Source: Cladopsammia gracilis (taxonomy: Eukaryota > Cnidaria > Anthozoa > Scleractinia > Dendrophylliidae). From it: 64,000 nt of DNA. Position numbers and translations under genes: made by a program. The notes under the pieces were generated by a model. It ran no database searches. It worked only from the letters and a program-made list of their open reading frames with translations, and was not told where the DNA came from. Location of the stretch: NCBI GenBank assembly GCA_022457155.1, contig JAJGOT010000466.1, positions 310,001 through 374,000 of the forward strand, written 5' to 3'. Positions 22,412-34,002 of the stretch are shown in pieces; within the stretch, counting starts at the first letter, position 1, and each line of letters opens with the position of its first letter.

Positions 22412-25400
22412 GAAAAGACTGTCATGGACAACATATACAAGGTTGTACAAGGCATCACTATTGGAATACTGACTGCCAATTTCCTTCTCAGCACCAATTG
22501 TGTTCTAAACGCCATCCAGTTAACAAAAGAATGCTTGAGTCTCCTTAACGCTAAGCCTCTGAAACAAACAACTGAATTAGTCAGATTAATTACCAAATTG
22601 CTATATTCCCTGTTGTTCAAAGGGTACCGTCTTGTTTACGATCATACGAATGCGATAAAATGCGGTAGAAAGCTTCTGGCCTTATTGTGCGACAGTGGCG
22701 AAAAAGCCGAAGAAGGACAAATAACCTTGCAACTAGCGGGATTGTATGAATATCCTGCTAAATATAACGAAGCAAAAGAACTTTATTCGAATGCATCATG
22801 ATAACAACTGGAAAAAGGAAAGGAGAAGCATCCTGTTATGAAAACCTAGGAATGGTGTTTCAGTTTCTCGGTGAATATGCCAAGGCTAAAGAACATCTCG
22901 AAAAATCACTTGCGATCAGAAAAGAAATTGGCGACATCAATGGAGAAGCCTCGTGTTATGCAAACCTGGGAACATTGTTTCAGTCTCTCGGTGAATATGC
23001 CAAGGCTAAAGAACATCTCGAAGAAGCACTTGCGACCAGAAAAGAAATTGGCGACATAAATGGAGAAGCCTCGTGTTATGCAAAGCTAGGAACGGTGTTT
23101 GATTCTCTCGGTGAATATGCCAACGCTAAAGAACACCTCGAAAAAGCACTTGTGATCTTAAAAGAAACTGGCGACATAAATGGAGAGGCCTCATGTTATG
23201 CAAACCTAGGAACGGTGTTTCAGTCTCTCGGTGAATATGCCAATGCTAAAGAACATCTCGAAAAAGCACTTGCGATCTTAAAAGAAGTAGGCGACATCAA
23301 TGGAGAAGCCTTGTGTTATGCAAAACTAGGACCAGTATTTCAGTATCTCGGTGTATATGTGAAGGCTAAAGAACATATCGAAAAAGCACTTGCGATCTTT
23401 AAAGAAATTGGCAACACAAATGGAGAAGCCTCGTGTTATGCAAACGTAGGAAAGGTGTTTGAGTCTTTCGGTGAATATGCGAAGGCTATAGAACATCTCG
23501 AAAAATCACTTGCCATCAGAAAAGAAATTGGCGACATATATGGAGAAGACTGGTGTTATGCAAACCTAGGAACGGTTTTTGAGTCTCTCGGTGAATATGC
23601 CAAGGCTAAAGAACATCTCGAAAAATCACTTGCCATCAGAAAAGAAATTAAAAACATTAATGGAGAAGCCTCATCTAATGCAAACCTAGGAACGGTGTTT
23701 CAGTCTCTCGGTGAATATGCCAAGGCTAAAGAACATCTTGAAAAAGCACTTGCGATGAGAAAAGAAGTTGGCGACATAAATGAAGAAGCCTGCTTGTTTG
23801 CAAACCTAGGAACAGTGTCTCAGTCTCTCGGTGAATATGCCAAGGCTAAAGAACATCTCGAAAAAGCACTTGCGATCTTTAAAGAAATTGGCGACATAAA
23901 TGGAGAAGCCTCGTGTTATGCAAACCTAGGAACGGTGTTTGAGTCTCTCAGTGAATATGCCAAGGCTAAAGAACATCTCGAAAAATCACTAGCGATCGGA
24001 AAAGAAATTTGCGACATAAATGGAGAAGCCTCGTGTTATGCAAACCTAGGAACAGTGTTTCAGTCTCTCGGTGAATATGCCAAGGCTAAAGAACATCTCG
24101 AAAAAGCACATGCGATCTTTAAAGAAATTGGCAACACAAATGAAGAATCCTCGTGTTATGCAAACCTAGGAACAGTGTTTCAGTCTCTCGGTGAATATGC
24201 CAAGGCTAAAGAACATTATGAAAAATCACTTGCGATGAGAAAAGAAATTGGCAACATAAATGGAGAAGCCTCGTGTTATGCAAGCCTAGGAACAGTGTTT
24301 CAGTCTCTCGGTGAATATGCCAAGGCCAAAGAACATATCGAAAAAGCCCTCCCGATCTTTAAAGAAATTGGCAACATAAATGGAGAAGCCTCGTGTTATG
24401 CAAGCCTAGGAACAGTGTTTCAGTCTCTCGGTGAATATGCCAACGCTAAAGAACATCTCGAAAAATCACTTGCGATCAGAAAAGAAATTGGCGACACAAA
24501 TGGAGAATCCTGGTGTTATGCAAACCTAGGAACGGTGTTTGATTCTCTCGGTGAATATGCCAAGGGTAAAGAACATCTCGAAAAAGCACTTGCGATCTTT
24601 AAAGAAATTGGCAACACAAATGGAGAAGCCGCGTGTTATCTAAACCTAGGAACGGCGTTTGATTCTCTCGGTGAATATGCCAAGGGTAAAGAACATCTCG
24701 AAATGCACTCTTATTGAATAAAGAGATTGGAAACATTAAAGCTGAAGTAAGAAACCACGCTAACCTTGGATTTGCCATGCTGTTGCATGGAAACATACAT
24801 GGAGCGAAATACCATCTCTTTAACGGCATTCATAAAAGTGAGGAGATGCGCTATTTCCTGGGAAATAATGACCAGTTCAAGATATCGTTGTTTGATTGCT
24901 ACCGGTTGCTAAGTGCATTGTTCTTTTCAACTGGGAAGCCTAATGAAGCTCTCTACACTGTAGAGCTTGGACGAGCCAGAGCCCTGGCAGACTTAATGTT
25001 AGCTCAGTATTCTTTGGAAAAAGAAATATCAGTCAATCCACAGACATGGGTTGGTATTGAAAGGATCATGGATACAGAAAGTAACTGTTCTTGCCTATAC
25101 ATTTCATATGATAAAAGTGCTGTATTTTGTGGATTGTTAAAGCGGACAAACCGATACTTTTTCGGCAAATAGATGTTAATGACTGTTTTGTTAACAAGGG
25201 AAAGGATTTGCAGGTAGAGGAAGTTTTTGGCAACGAAATCTGGAGAAAGTTTCATTTTTTACCTCGAGAGCAATGCGAAGATCGATCATGGTTTTCTTCA
25301 AATGTTACCCACCTATCGTGTAAATCATCTCAGAAAGATAACGGCGAAGCTTTACGCCTGGTGGAAGAAGTGGAAGACGATGACCAGCCACCCGACCCTA

Positions 25401-26281
25401 CTCTTGCTGAGTGTTACAAAATGATCGTCGCTCCTGTGGCTGACTCACTTGATGAAGAAGAAATCATTATTGTTTCTGATCGTTCTTTTTTTCAAAGTCC
25501 CATTCGCAGCGTTAGAGGATGAAAGTGGAAAATTTTTATCAGAGAATTTCAGGATCCGCATTGTTCCTTCTTTGACGGCTCTCAAGCTCTTACAGGAGAG
25601 TCCAACAGACTATCACAGCCAGACTGGCGCACTGATAGTTGGAGACCCTTATGTTGGTGATGTGATTTACAAGGGACGCTGTGAGAGACCAATACCATTG
25701 CCTTGTGCAAAAGAGGAAGCAGAGATGATTGGAGGACTGCTCGGAGTTCAGCCTTTGCTAGGAAAGCAAGCAACTAAACAGGGGGTTCTTCAAAGTATTC
25801 ATTCAGTGAGCCTGATACATTTCGCTGCTCATGGTGATGCCGAAAGAGGAGAAATTGTTCTTTCCCCTCAAAGATCCAACGAAAGCAGGTTTCCACAAGA
25901 AGAAGACTACTTGTTGACAATGACAGACATTTCATAAGTTCGACTGCAAGCCCAACTGGTAGTTCTTAGCTGTTGTCACAGTGCACATGGACATATAAGA
26001 GCCGAGGGAGTTGTTGGAATCGCCCGGGCGTTCTTAGGATCCGGTGCACGCTCAGTGTTGGTGGCCCTGTGGGCCATCGAAGACCTTGCAACAAAGCATT
26101 TTATGATTTGTTTTTACGAGCACCTTGTTCGAGGGGAAAGTGCTAGTGAATCTCTTCACCAGACCATGAAGTGGATGAAAGATAACGGCTTTTCTAAAGT
26201 GCGACAATGGGCGCCATTTATGCTGATTGGAGATAACGTGAAATTTGATTTCCATAAGTTAAGGTTAGTAGAAATTGTTTA
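22412..26281 (+). pseudogene. TPR-CHAT protein gene, interrupted by four frameshifts and one stop
   Basis: The exon follows the acceptor at 22411. The N-terminal segment (KTVMDNIYKVVQGITIGI, helical repeats) runs to 22801. The TPR array occupies 22798-24717, a linker 24714-25172, an acidic linker 25127-25522 and the CHAT domain 25449-26281. CHAT is a caspase-like peptidase fold with a His-Cys dyad: HFAAHG (His codon 25830) and VVLSCCHSA (Cys codons 25971/25974) are present. The joins at ~22800, ~24705, ~25125 and ~25495 each need one base; TAA at 25935-25937 replaces an expected sense codon between His and Cys. TPR-CHAT families are expanded in corals and thought to act in protease-dependent immune or death signalling; that role is inference. 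The final segment runs open to TAA at 26281. Confidence 0.88.
22819..24700 (+). repeat. TPR-coding tandem array, 120-bp unit, about 15.7 copies
   Basis: Every unit is exactly 120 bp (40 residues) with the pattern GEASCYANLGTVFQSLGEYA then KAKEHLEKALAIRKEIGD. There are no indels across nearly 1.9 kb and synonymous positions are largely shared. This argues for recent homogenisation by unequal exchange or gene conversion. Variable positions cluster at a few sites (Q/D/E before SLG, A/S after EK, R/F/L/G after AI), which would lie on the TPR superhelix and may set ligand specificity. Confidence 0.92.
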
Positions 26282-26659
26282 ATACTACCCGGTGTATAAA
26301 TACGGAGAGTAGTGTTTAGTAATAATATTAATAATAATAATTGTGGCGCGTGGTCATCTGGCTGTCCAATCACAGCTATCCAATTACAACCTTTTGTAGT
26401 TGGTTAGCGTTAATTGGACACCTATGTTGCGCGCGCGTCAATCAGGTGCACTTAAATAGAAAATATCCTTGACGTTTTGAGTGCAAAAAGGTCCACATAA
26501 ACTTTCTAATCTCGAATTTTGTTGTTAATGCGATTAATTAGTATATGAATTTCGTGTCGTGCAATTTAGGAGTAATCGTGGTCGTAATTTCAACGCGTCC
26601 TCGCGCAATTTGAAATTACTCCTTTAATTATACTCCACTCAGTCCAATTACTATTACCT

Positions 26660-26713
<54 letters not shown>

Positions 26714-27617
26714 ATAATAATAAAAATTATAATAATAATAATAGTCGTCCGAGCTCAATATGTTAACCAACGGTTATTCTCTTTTTAAAGAGGGAGTAAA
26801 CAATAGTAAGACGTTGACTGAGATTTATATCTTCTTCTCTCTAGAAATGTATCGTAGAAATGCTCTAAAAGACCGTGGCTAAGTGAGCGTTAGACAATTA
26901 ACGCGAGTGTTCTATGAGATATTGCGTCCCGAGTTAGGAATGACCGTATAAGTCGTCCTTGTTGTGGAAGCAGATGATAAATGTAGTATTTTTTTTTAAT
27001 ACGTATATGATTTTTACATGTTATTAAACCCACCCCCACCAACAAAAACGTCTTTTGTTATTAAGTTGCAGGTAGTCACCGAGTCTAGTGTGTGGTTGGC
27101 AAAAACGAACTTTTCTTTGCAGAAGGCATCTGCTCATACATTGAACCGTTGACCATGTGATACAGAGTTGCAAGACTTGTTTGTTCCACTGATTTTGTGT
27201 TCGTGCGCTCTCACTGGTCCTGTTCATGTACATTGTGTATTAGAGAGAGTGTAATACGATATGAGTGCGCAAATCTTTCCATTGCTTGGAAAAAAATATT
27301 TAAACGTTGTGAATACGTTTCGGATTCCCTAATTTCTCGGTCGAACTGCAGGTACGAGTACTGACGCGCATTTATTGTTGGCCCGTACCAAGATAAACTA
27401 TTAACTCAAGTAGGCGCCAAATACACTGATCCTTTGTTCAAAGGGTTTCTTTTTCTAATTAAATCGTGCTGACTAGAAACGTAAGGAATCAGTTTTATAA
27501 AGTATCAGTTTTGTATGAAACAAGCATGACAGTGCCCTTTTAAACGTTTCATAATTTTGTACCTTAAAGGTATATTTTTGTACTTTGAATCACCTTATTT
27601 TAGATGAGATATTTAGT
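26282..27617. other. 3' flank of the TPR-CHAT gene; mostly non-coding
   Basis: Contains ATAATAATTAT-rich sequence at 26320-26340, the (CTA)n microsatellite and no recognised gene. A minus-strand frame at 27024-27233 lacks motifs. Confidence 0.5.
26660..26711. repeat. (CTA)n microsatellite
   Basis: About 17 consecutive CTA/TAC trinucleotides followed by ATAATAATAA-type sequence. Confidence 0.92.
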
Positions 27618-27720
27618 AAACACGCCGGGCCAGCAGGCACCACAAGATGGCAATTAGGCGCCCGCTCGTATCACACCTGATTTCAGCGGGTTCCTCACAA
27701 AAAAGGTAAATGTTTACAAA

Positions 27721-28341
27721 ATGGCGGCCGAAGGTGAAATTGGCGCTGCTGTTCGAGCTCTTCGCCCATTGCGTGGTAAGGTAGAAAACTTTGTACAATT
27801 TGAAGAAGAAGTCAAAGAGACCCTTGCCTCGATTTTTGAGAGACACCGTGCTGGACAGAATGTGTTTGGAAGGGTCAGCCGTGCACGAATAGAGGTTGGA
27901 TCTATGATTGAGGTGGAAATTACAATGTGGCTTAAAACTGTGTACCGACGCCTAAAAGCTCGCATGAGAGCTCGAGACCCTTGGACGGTAAGCTTTACAA
28001 GACAAATGCCTGAAGAAAGTTTTCGTTCTATGATGGAAGCTGTTAAAAAGGCTCCCTCTGCGTTTGGAGTATCACATTCAGAAACACATGTAGCGTATAC
28101 CATTTCCTACTCTAAGGAGACCAGACTGTTGCGGGATTTTTCAAAGTTGTGTAAAACATCACGAGAATCTGTCATGTCCTACCTCTGTAAGCAAACCAAA
28201 GCGCCCAGGAAAGGAGATGCCAAGATTGTGGTCAGCACGGTTAAACCTTTTCTTCTGACATATATGAAGAGGAAGCAACATGTGGTGGTCAAGTGTCATT
28301 ATATATTCACCAATGAACACGGATATTCATTTCAAGCTTAA
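27721..28341 (+). CDS. 206-residue protein of unknown function, accessory gene of the CAC-terminated transposon
   Basis: Begins ATGGCGGCCGAAGG 100 bp inside the left terminus and runs uninterrupted to TAA. I do not recognise a domain. The protein is basic, helix-rich at first (MAAEGEIGAAVRALRPLRGK), with RHRAGQNVFGRVSRARIEVG, a central AVKKAPSAFGVSHSETH and a C-terminus with KPFLLTYMKRKQHVVVKCHY. The 5' part recurs at 38945-39142 inside the deletion derivative, next to the same terminus, showing that it belongs to the element. It converges on the transposase gene. A DNA-binding or transposition-helper role is plausible but unproven. An AATAAA occurs downstream near 28909. Confidence 0.6.
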   Translation: MAAEGEIGAAVRALRPLRGKVENFVQFEEEVKETLASIFERHRAGQNVFGRVSRARIEVGSMIEVEITMWLKTVYRRLKARMRARDPWTVSFTRQMPEESFRSMMEAVKKAPSAFGVSHSETHVAYTISYSKETRLLRDFSKLCKTSRESVMSYLCKQTKAPRKGDAKIVVSTVKPFLLTYMKRKQHVVVKCHYIFTNEHGYSFQA

Positions 28342-29250
28342 CGGTGCAATATGCTGTGTAGCTTAATATACTCACTGAAACTGAGTAAAGCTGAAGGTCT
28401 TACTGTTTAGTTTTTCTTTGTGACAAAAATGTTAGGCCCTAATGAATGGTTCAGTTCTTGCTATTGCCAGTCCCAGGATTTTATTTTCACTTTGAGAGAT
28501 TATTTATGTTCAGTAATTCATGAACAAATTCGACAGATTTTGCCACCAAAGTACTCCAAATGACTTGACATTTCTCCACCCCACATTTTTTTACATAAAT
28601 AGGTATTTCGACTCGCCCCATTACCTTGGGACGAGACTGCTCGAAAAATCCCCGGGGCAGCAAAGGCCAATTTTCCCCCGTGTCTTTCCCAGAGGGGTGG
28701 GATGGTAACAGCAAGAATTGAACCATACATAAGAGTTGGGTTCAAACATTTAGGCGGTGTTGTTGTTTTTGCTGCATAAAGAAAATACTGACTAGACAGT
28801 ATTATTACTGAAACAGTTGCTTTTAAGGTTTATGTTTGTTACAGTGATATCAACATGGTAGTAACAATGGTTAAAGATGCATTAACAAGAAGTGTTTTAA
28901 TAAAATGCAAACCATAACTTGGTGACAACTCATTTTTAAAGGAAATGTTCCTCTTACTAAAAGATAACATGGGCCATTTATTTAACCAGTCCAACTTACA
29001 GAATGTGGTTTATGTGAATTTCATGGCACTTTGACACTGTATTTGGGAGAATTGTCAAAGATCAAGAGAACAGGCACGGATCCAGGAAAAACCTTGACCG
29101 TTTTCCTAGACTCTAAGCACTAATATATATTTAAGATTTTCACTCTCTAAAATTGCTGTCCCTCGATTTTGGGTCATTTTTTAACAATCTGACCGATTTA
29201 TGTAAAACAGTGAAACCAGTCTGGATCCATGCCTGGAGACGTTCTCTCCA
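28342..29250. other. Non-coding, 3' of the 206-residue gene
   Basis: No gene recognised. Overlapping minus-strand frames at 28487-28745 look like chance frames. A phrase GGCACGGATCCAGGAAA near 29075 resembles an hAT-like terminus found at 35149 but has no partner nearby. Confidence 0.45.
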
Positions 29251-29252
29251 TA

Positions 29253-29405
29253 GCCCGTTTCACAGATACGGCAGCCATATTGATTTTGCCTCCGCAGGAC
29301 ATCCCATAATGAACATTGAAAACAAAGAAATATATTAATTTAAATGGTCATTATGGGATGCCCTGGGGGCAAAATCAGTATGGCTGCCATATCTGCAAAA
29401 CGAGC
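29253..29405. mobile_element. Tc1/mariner-type MITE, 153 bp
   Basis: Ends GCCCGTTTCACAGATACGGC and (reverse-complemented) GCTCGTTTTGCAGATATGGC form inverted arms of roughly 60 bp. TA lies outside both ends (29251-29252, 29406-29407), the duplication expected of Tc1/mariner elements. Confidence 0.72.
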
Positions 29406-29500
29406 TATGTTAACGTCGGAGAGGCCCTATACACTGATAAGCCTTTCTTAACACAATAATAATTGGATGCACTACCCATGTAAAATGCATATGCAGTAAA

Positions 29501-29968
29501 TCAACATGTGAGTTGTGACAGAACTGTCCCTTGGTCAATACTTTTTTGAATCATATCCATCAAGGGTTCACCACAAAAAGTACACTTGCTTTCCCTAGGA
29601 TCTGCTTTTTCAAGATTACAGTAACAGTACCTGTCATCATGAAAAACCCTACATGGGATGTAAACAGCATTATGTTTGTATGTATTTGGCTCAAATCCCT
29701 GTTCTGAAAGCCAAATCAACATGACAAATTCATGTTTAAAAATTTCAGGCCACCGTCGCTGAAAAGTTGTATTCTCACTGAACTTCTTTAATGCTATGTG
29801 TTTTGCTTCCCTCCCTTCCATGGTCACAGTTTTGTTAATTTCACTTACAAGATTATTGTAAGTAATCAACTTTGGAATGGGGCATTTAGGCATGACACAA
29901 ATACTAGAGGCCCTTGGAAGATGAAATAAAAGCTGATGAGAGCAAGGCCTAAAAACCTTTCCAAGCAA
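29501..29968 (-). pseudogene. Internally deleted copy of the transposase-like gene
   Basis: The minus-strand frame joins the N-terminal motif MPKCPIPKLITYNNLVSEIN directly to VTMEGREAKHIALKKFSEN and the whole C-terminal segment, ending in the zinc-binding-like YCYCNLEKADPRESKCTFCG. In the gene at 31006-33201 these two parts are separated by roughly 430 residues including the presumed catalytic core, so this copy has lost it. The frame is otherwise open. It lies inside a terminus of the same family at 30263, as expected for a non-autonomous derivative. Whether the small fused protein is made, for example as a repressor, is unknown. Confidence 0.75.
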
Positions 29969-30169
29969 TTAAACATCAGAAAATTGAACGCCGTTTGATG
30001 GCTCACAACAATCCTTCGCAACTACCTTCTACACCAGAAAAACGGCCGATAAACTAAGGCATGTTTGGTACCAACAGAAAGCTCAAGGCTTCAGCCATGC
30101 AAAGAAACATGCCATCTGGCCTCTTGGGTATCCCAGCATGCAAGAGGAGTCTTTTTTATAGTAAAGAAA

Positions 30170-30263
30170 GCTAGGTTCCAGTCTCCTCCCGGCAATTTCG
30201 GTTTTGGGCGCCATATTTGAAGACAATTCGATGCCGATTTCTGGCGCCCGCTGACCCGGCGTG
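30170..30263. mobile_element. Right terminus of a diverged relative of the CAC-terminated family
   Basis: Reverse-complemented from 30263 it reads CACGCCGGGTCAGCGGGCGC, then about 70 bp recognisably similar to the end at 40861 (shared GCGCCA, TTCAAA, GAGACTGG). AAA follows at 30264-30266. It is the upstream end for the deleted gene at 29501-29968. The matching left end is either 27621 or lost. Confidence 0.68.
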
Positions 30264-30364
30264 AAACATCGCACAATTTGTGACTATTTTCAGAGTCTCA
30301 CGCAAGCAGATGGATCACTGCCTAGCTAATGTAAACATCAACAGAATGAGCCGCAGCATTACAT

Positions 30365-30604
30365 TGTTTATAATAATTTATGTAAGCATAATACAATACA
30401 ATAATTTATGTAATTTATGTAATAAATTATGTAACTTATGTACAATACAATAATTTATGTAAGGCAACTTAATGGCAACCCTAGTAAATAAATAAATGTA
30501 TGTTTACAATAATTTATGTAAGCATAATACAATACAATAATTTATGTAATAAATTATGTAATTTATGTACAATACAATACAATAATTTATGTAAGGCAAC
30601 TTAA
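30365..30604. repeat. AT-rich tandem duplication, ~130-bp unit
   Basis: Two copies of a segment rich in AATAATTTATGTAAG and AATACAATA words, each ending in GTAAGGCAACTTAATG (near 30460-30476 and 30589-30606), with internal TTTATGTAA iterations. Confidence 0.8.
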
Positions 30605-30606
30605 TG

Positions 30607-31005
30607 TGTTATCTGTTACAAATTTTGGTACATTTCATTAAAATAATTATGAAAGTGAACATTATGGGTCATCATGAATAAATAAATGTATGTCTATTAG
30701 AGCAGTTTTCAACCAAGTGCCAAAAAGCAAACAACAACTTTCATGGTACTAAAAATCCCTGATACATCCCTAATGCCTGCAACAATCAATAACTTTGGTT
30801 TTGATTTCTCCATGGTTTAAGATTGACTGAGTAGTTTAATGGCTAAGTGATTAGATAGGTTTTGGTTTTACAACACTAAATTGAAAACCACTCTAAATAA
30901 ACAAATAAATAAGTGTTTCCCACAACACATTTGAGCCACATATGGCCTACTGCTTTGCAAGCCTACTTATAGTTAAAAAATGAGAAATACTTTTCACATG
31001 CAGGA
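30607..31005. other. Non-coding, 3' side of the transposase-like gene
   Basis: Contains ATAAATAAATG tracts and mirrored phrases AGAGCAGTTTTCAA (~30700) and TTGAAAACCACTCT (~30880), perhaps an old MITE of about 200 bp. No gene seen. Confidence 0.45.
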
Positions 31006-33340
31006 CTATGTGCTGGTTTCGCCTAACAGCTGTGGCAAAACTCTTCCTTGCTCAACACTCTGTTGGATAAATTGCATAATTAGATTACCACAGAATGTAC
31101 ATTTTTCATCAGTGGGACTAGCTTTTTCTAGATTGCAGTAGCAAAACCTTGGGTCAGAAAACACCCTGTCTGGGATGTATACAGCAGTATGCTTGTATGT
31201 ACTAAGGTTGAACCCTTGTTCAGGAAGCCACACTAACATTACAAACTCGTGTTTGAAAATCTCATACCAGCGCCTTTTATAGAATGTGTTTTCGCTTAGT
31301 TTTTTCAAAGCAATGTGTTTAGCCTCCCTCCCTTCCATTGTTACGATACCGAGCCCTTGCCCATATTTCTCATGTAGCTCTTTAGTGTGGGCAGGAATGA
31401 TGTGTCCAATTGTCCACACAGTAGGATTTACAGAGGTAGGGAGAAACAATGCATTCACCCGATAATAGTCACGAGCACTGATGCTCAGTTCTGTAAGCTG
31501 GTCAACAGTAGTATCAAACCTACTGAAGAGTGAGACACAATCCCTTAGTCTCAGTCCTAGGTATGAAAAAATCAGAACTGTTTGCCTTTGTTGGGGAGAA
31601 TCATTTTCACTACTAAGCCATTTAATCAATCTCATAAAATTATGGCAAAGTAGCCTGGAATCTTTTCCAGTAAATCTATACTGGAGATCCTGACCCTTAC
31701 CCTGGGTTTCGTCGTACCACTTCTTTACCTTTCTTGCCAAACATTTGGCCTTTACCTCAAACTGTAGTGCAGTTACAACTCTAGAGAGAATGCTATAATT
31801 GGGAATGTCTGCAAACTTTTTGCAGCTGTCTGGAAGATTTGAATTTCCCACTGCCTCTTTCAGAACCCCCTTAAAAAATACTGCCAGGCATTATTCTTAA
31901 TATGTAAAGGCTCTACATGGGCAAGATCAATCAATTCCCCAATTAAAGGCTCAAATTCTTGGCGACTCTTTTTATGTGCAATAAATTCTGTGACTTTACT
32001 CCGAACTGTTTTCTCCTTAAGTTTTTTCTCAGACAAGGATTTTTTAAATTTGTCAACCTCATTTGCAATTTTGATCCTCTCTTCATACTTCCAAGGCTTC
32101 CACATGGTCTGTGGTGGCCGGATAGTACTTCTCTGTGACAAACTTAAAAATGTCCCCTTTAAGTCAGTGCAGTTGTCTGTTGAAACATCTGCAAAAGTTG
32201 AGAAATATCTTGCACTATTGGTCAGTTCAACCCCCAGCATAGCCAACATCTTCATGTCATTTGGCAATTCGGCACATTTGAAAGTTACATGAAAGCCCTC
32301 AATTTCAAAGACTTTTTTCTCAATCTCACTAATTTCTTTGCACAAGAATTGACAGTACTTGCGCACAACTGGCGAAGTTTCCTCACAATTACCCCCAAAA
32401 ATAATAAAGTTGTCATTGCTTGATGCAACCCTCTTACCAACATTAAGAAAACTTAAGAGAAAGGAACAAGCACTCTCATTCTTCCCAAATGGACAGCCAT
32501 CCCCACCCACTGCAAACAAAAAAGTATCCTCTGTTTTGCCAAACCACTGAAGGGTTTCCTTTTTGCCTTTTCGGAGGTAAAATTTTGCTAAGCGGGGCAA
32601 ATACTCAATTAACTTTCGAAAGCAACCTTGTGTTGTTTCATCTTCCATAACACCTTGAAACTGTTCTTCTAATTTGTAAACATTTCCAATGCTGACTTGG
32701 TTGATTTCTTTGACAAGCTTGCTATAAGGCAACAATTTTGGAATAGGGCACTTTGGCATCAAAGTAATAGCTGACCTCCTGTTTCCCATTGCTTTATTTT
32801 TTTTCATAGATAATGCAAGTCTTACAGACTTATATTTTCGCTTGCCCATTACACCACTACTATAGAAAACTGCAATGCTTCTCTTTGCATTTTCTGGTGA
32901 GCTTTCAAATGCTTTTGAATTTTTCTTAAATTCAGCTGAGACTACCTTCTTTGTTAGGATTTTATGACTTAAAACATAATCTTTCATTTTGTCTACTTTA
33001 CATCTTTTTGCTAAGGTGTCAAACATTCCATCAAAGGCTGGTGTTAGGGTTATTCTCAGAACCTCCATGGATTGTGGAAGCAGTTTTCATTGTTTCTTGC
33101 CGTCTTTTTGATGCTGTTCTTGGTGGCATATTTGATTTGCCATCCACCAAACTAGTTGGGGATCTTGTTCGTGAACTAATATCAGTGTGAACTGGTTGTA
33201 ACTGCAAAGAAAAATACTTCATTACCTTCTTCTGCAGTATGGCACTAAAAAAAATCATCTCATAGTAAGGACATTATACCAACCTGAACATTTTGAGTTT
33301 CACGGGTCAAGTCTCTCAATACTTCCCCTGAATCACTGAC
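31006..33340 (-). CDS. Probable DDE-type transposase of an unrecognised family, exons 2 and 3 (two frameshifts)
   Basis: Exon 2 is 33340-33284 (VSDSGEVLRDLTRETQNVQ) and exon 3 is 33201-31006; with exon 1 at 40381-40226 every junction is phase 0 with AG/GT borders. Motifs in order: MPKCPIPKLLPYSKLVKEIN; FLFAVGGDGCPFGK (candidate first catalytic Asp); FIIFGGNCEETS; LPNDMKMLAMLGVELTNSAR then YFSTFADVS; HVEPLHIKNNAWQYF; SVNPTVWTIGHIIPAH; VTMEGREAKHIALKKLSEN (candidate catalytic Glu); FCYCNLEKASPTDEKCTFCG, a likely zinc site. The Asp...Glu arrangement and E-G-x-E-x4 pattern resemble RAG1/Transib-type RNase H folds, but this is resemblance by eye. Single-base shifts occur near 33030-33060 and in a C5 run at 31866-31870. 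I recall similar uncharacterised proteins as abundant in cnidarian genomes. Not certain to be a transposase. Confidence 0.65.
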
Positions 33341-33631
33341 CTTTAGGTAACAAAAAATGAAATTAATCATTCACTTCCAAAATGTTCATTCCACAAATAA
33401 AACAAAAGCTAACAGCAATTAATTAATAAAATATCATAACTGGCTATTTATAGGTGTAGCATTTTCCAGAAATGATGAACAAATCAGATCAAGTATCTCA
33501 ATACATACATGTAGAAAGAAAAATAAACTGACAGAGTAGCTTGTTTAATGCTAATATCTTCAAGTTAACTACTGTAAAAACTAATTAACTTAAGCTTATT
33601 ATATAACACAAGCAAAATAACTAGCTACCTC
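33341..33631. other. Remaining original intron 1, 3' part
   Basis: AT-rich intronic sequence of the CAC-terminated element between exon 2 and the insertion at 33632. No gene. Confidence 0.5.
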
Positions 33632-34002
33632 CCGACGTAGTCAATCGAACGTTCGGTAATCGAACCCAATTGATCGATTGGGTTCGGTAATCGAACTTAA
33701 TCGAATTCACCGAAAAATTTTGCCAATCGAACGCAATCGAACGTTCGGTAATCAAACGCTTCAACAATCGAACATAAAATTAATCGAAGTCAATCAATCG
33801 AACATAATCGAACACTTCAACAATAATTATTGGAAATAAACTACAGTTCACGCCGGGCTAGCGCACGCCACAAAGCTGCATTGCAATGTTTTCAAAAATG
33901 ACGGGCCCATTCTCGTCCCCAGAGCCGCTTGGCCCTCTTAACCGCCGGAACCTGAGTACGAGAGCCAAGGGGCTCTGGGGACGCAGGATTTGATTGGCTA
34001 GT

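Noticed and set aside
30365..30604. CRISPR-like or regulatory repeat array
   Set aside because: Simple AT-rich tandem duplication with irregular internal words in a eukaryotic context.
30690..30900. tRNA or SINE at AATGGCTAAGTGATTAG
   Set aside because: Only a weak A-box-like word; no B box or tail.
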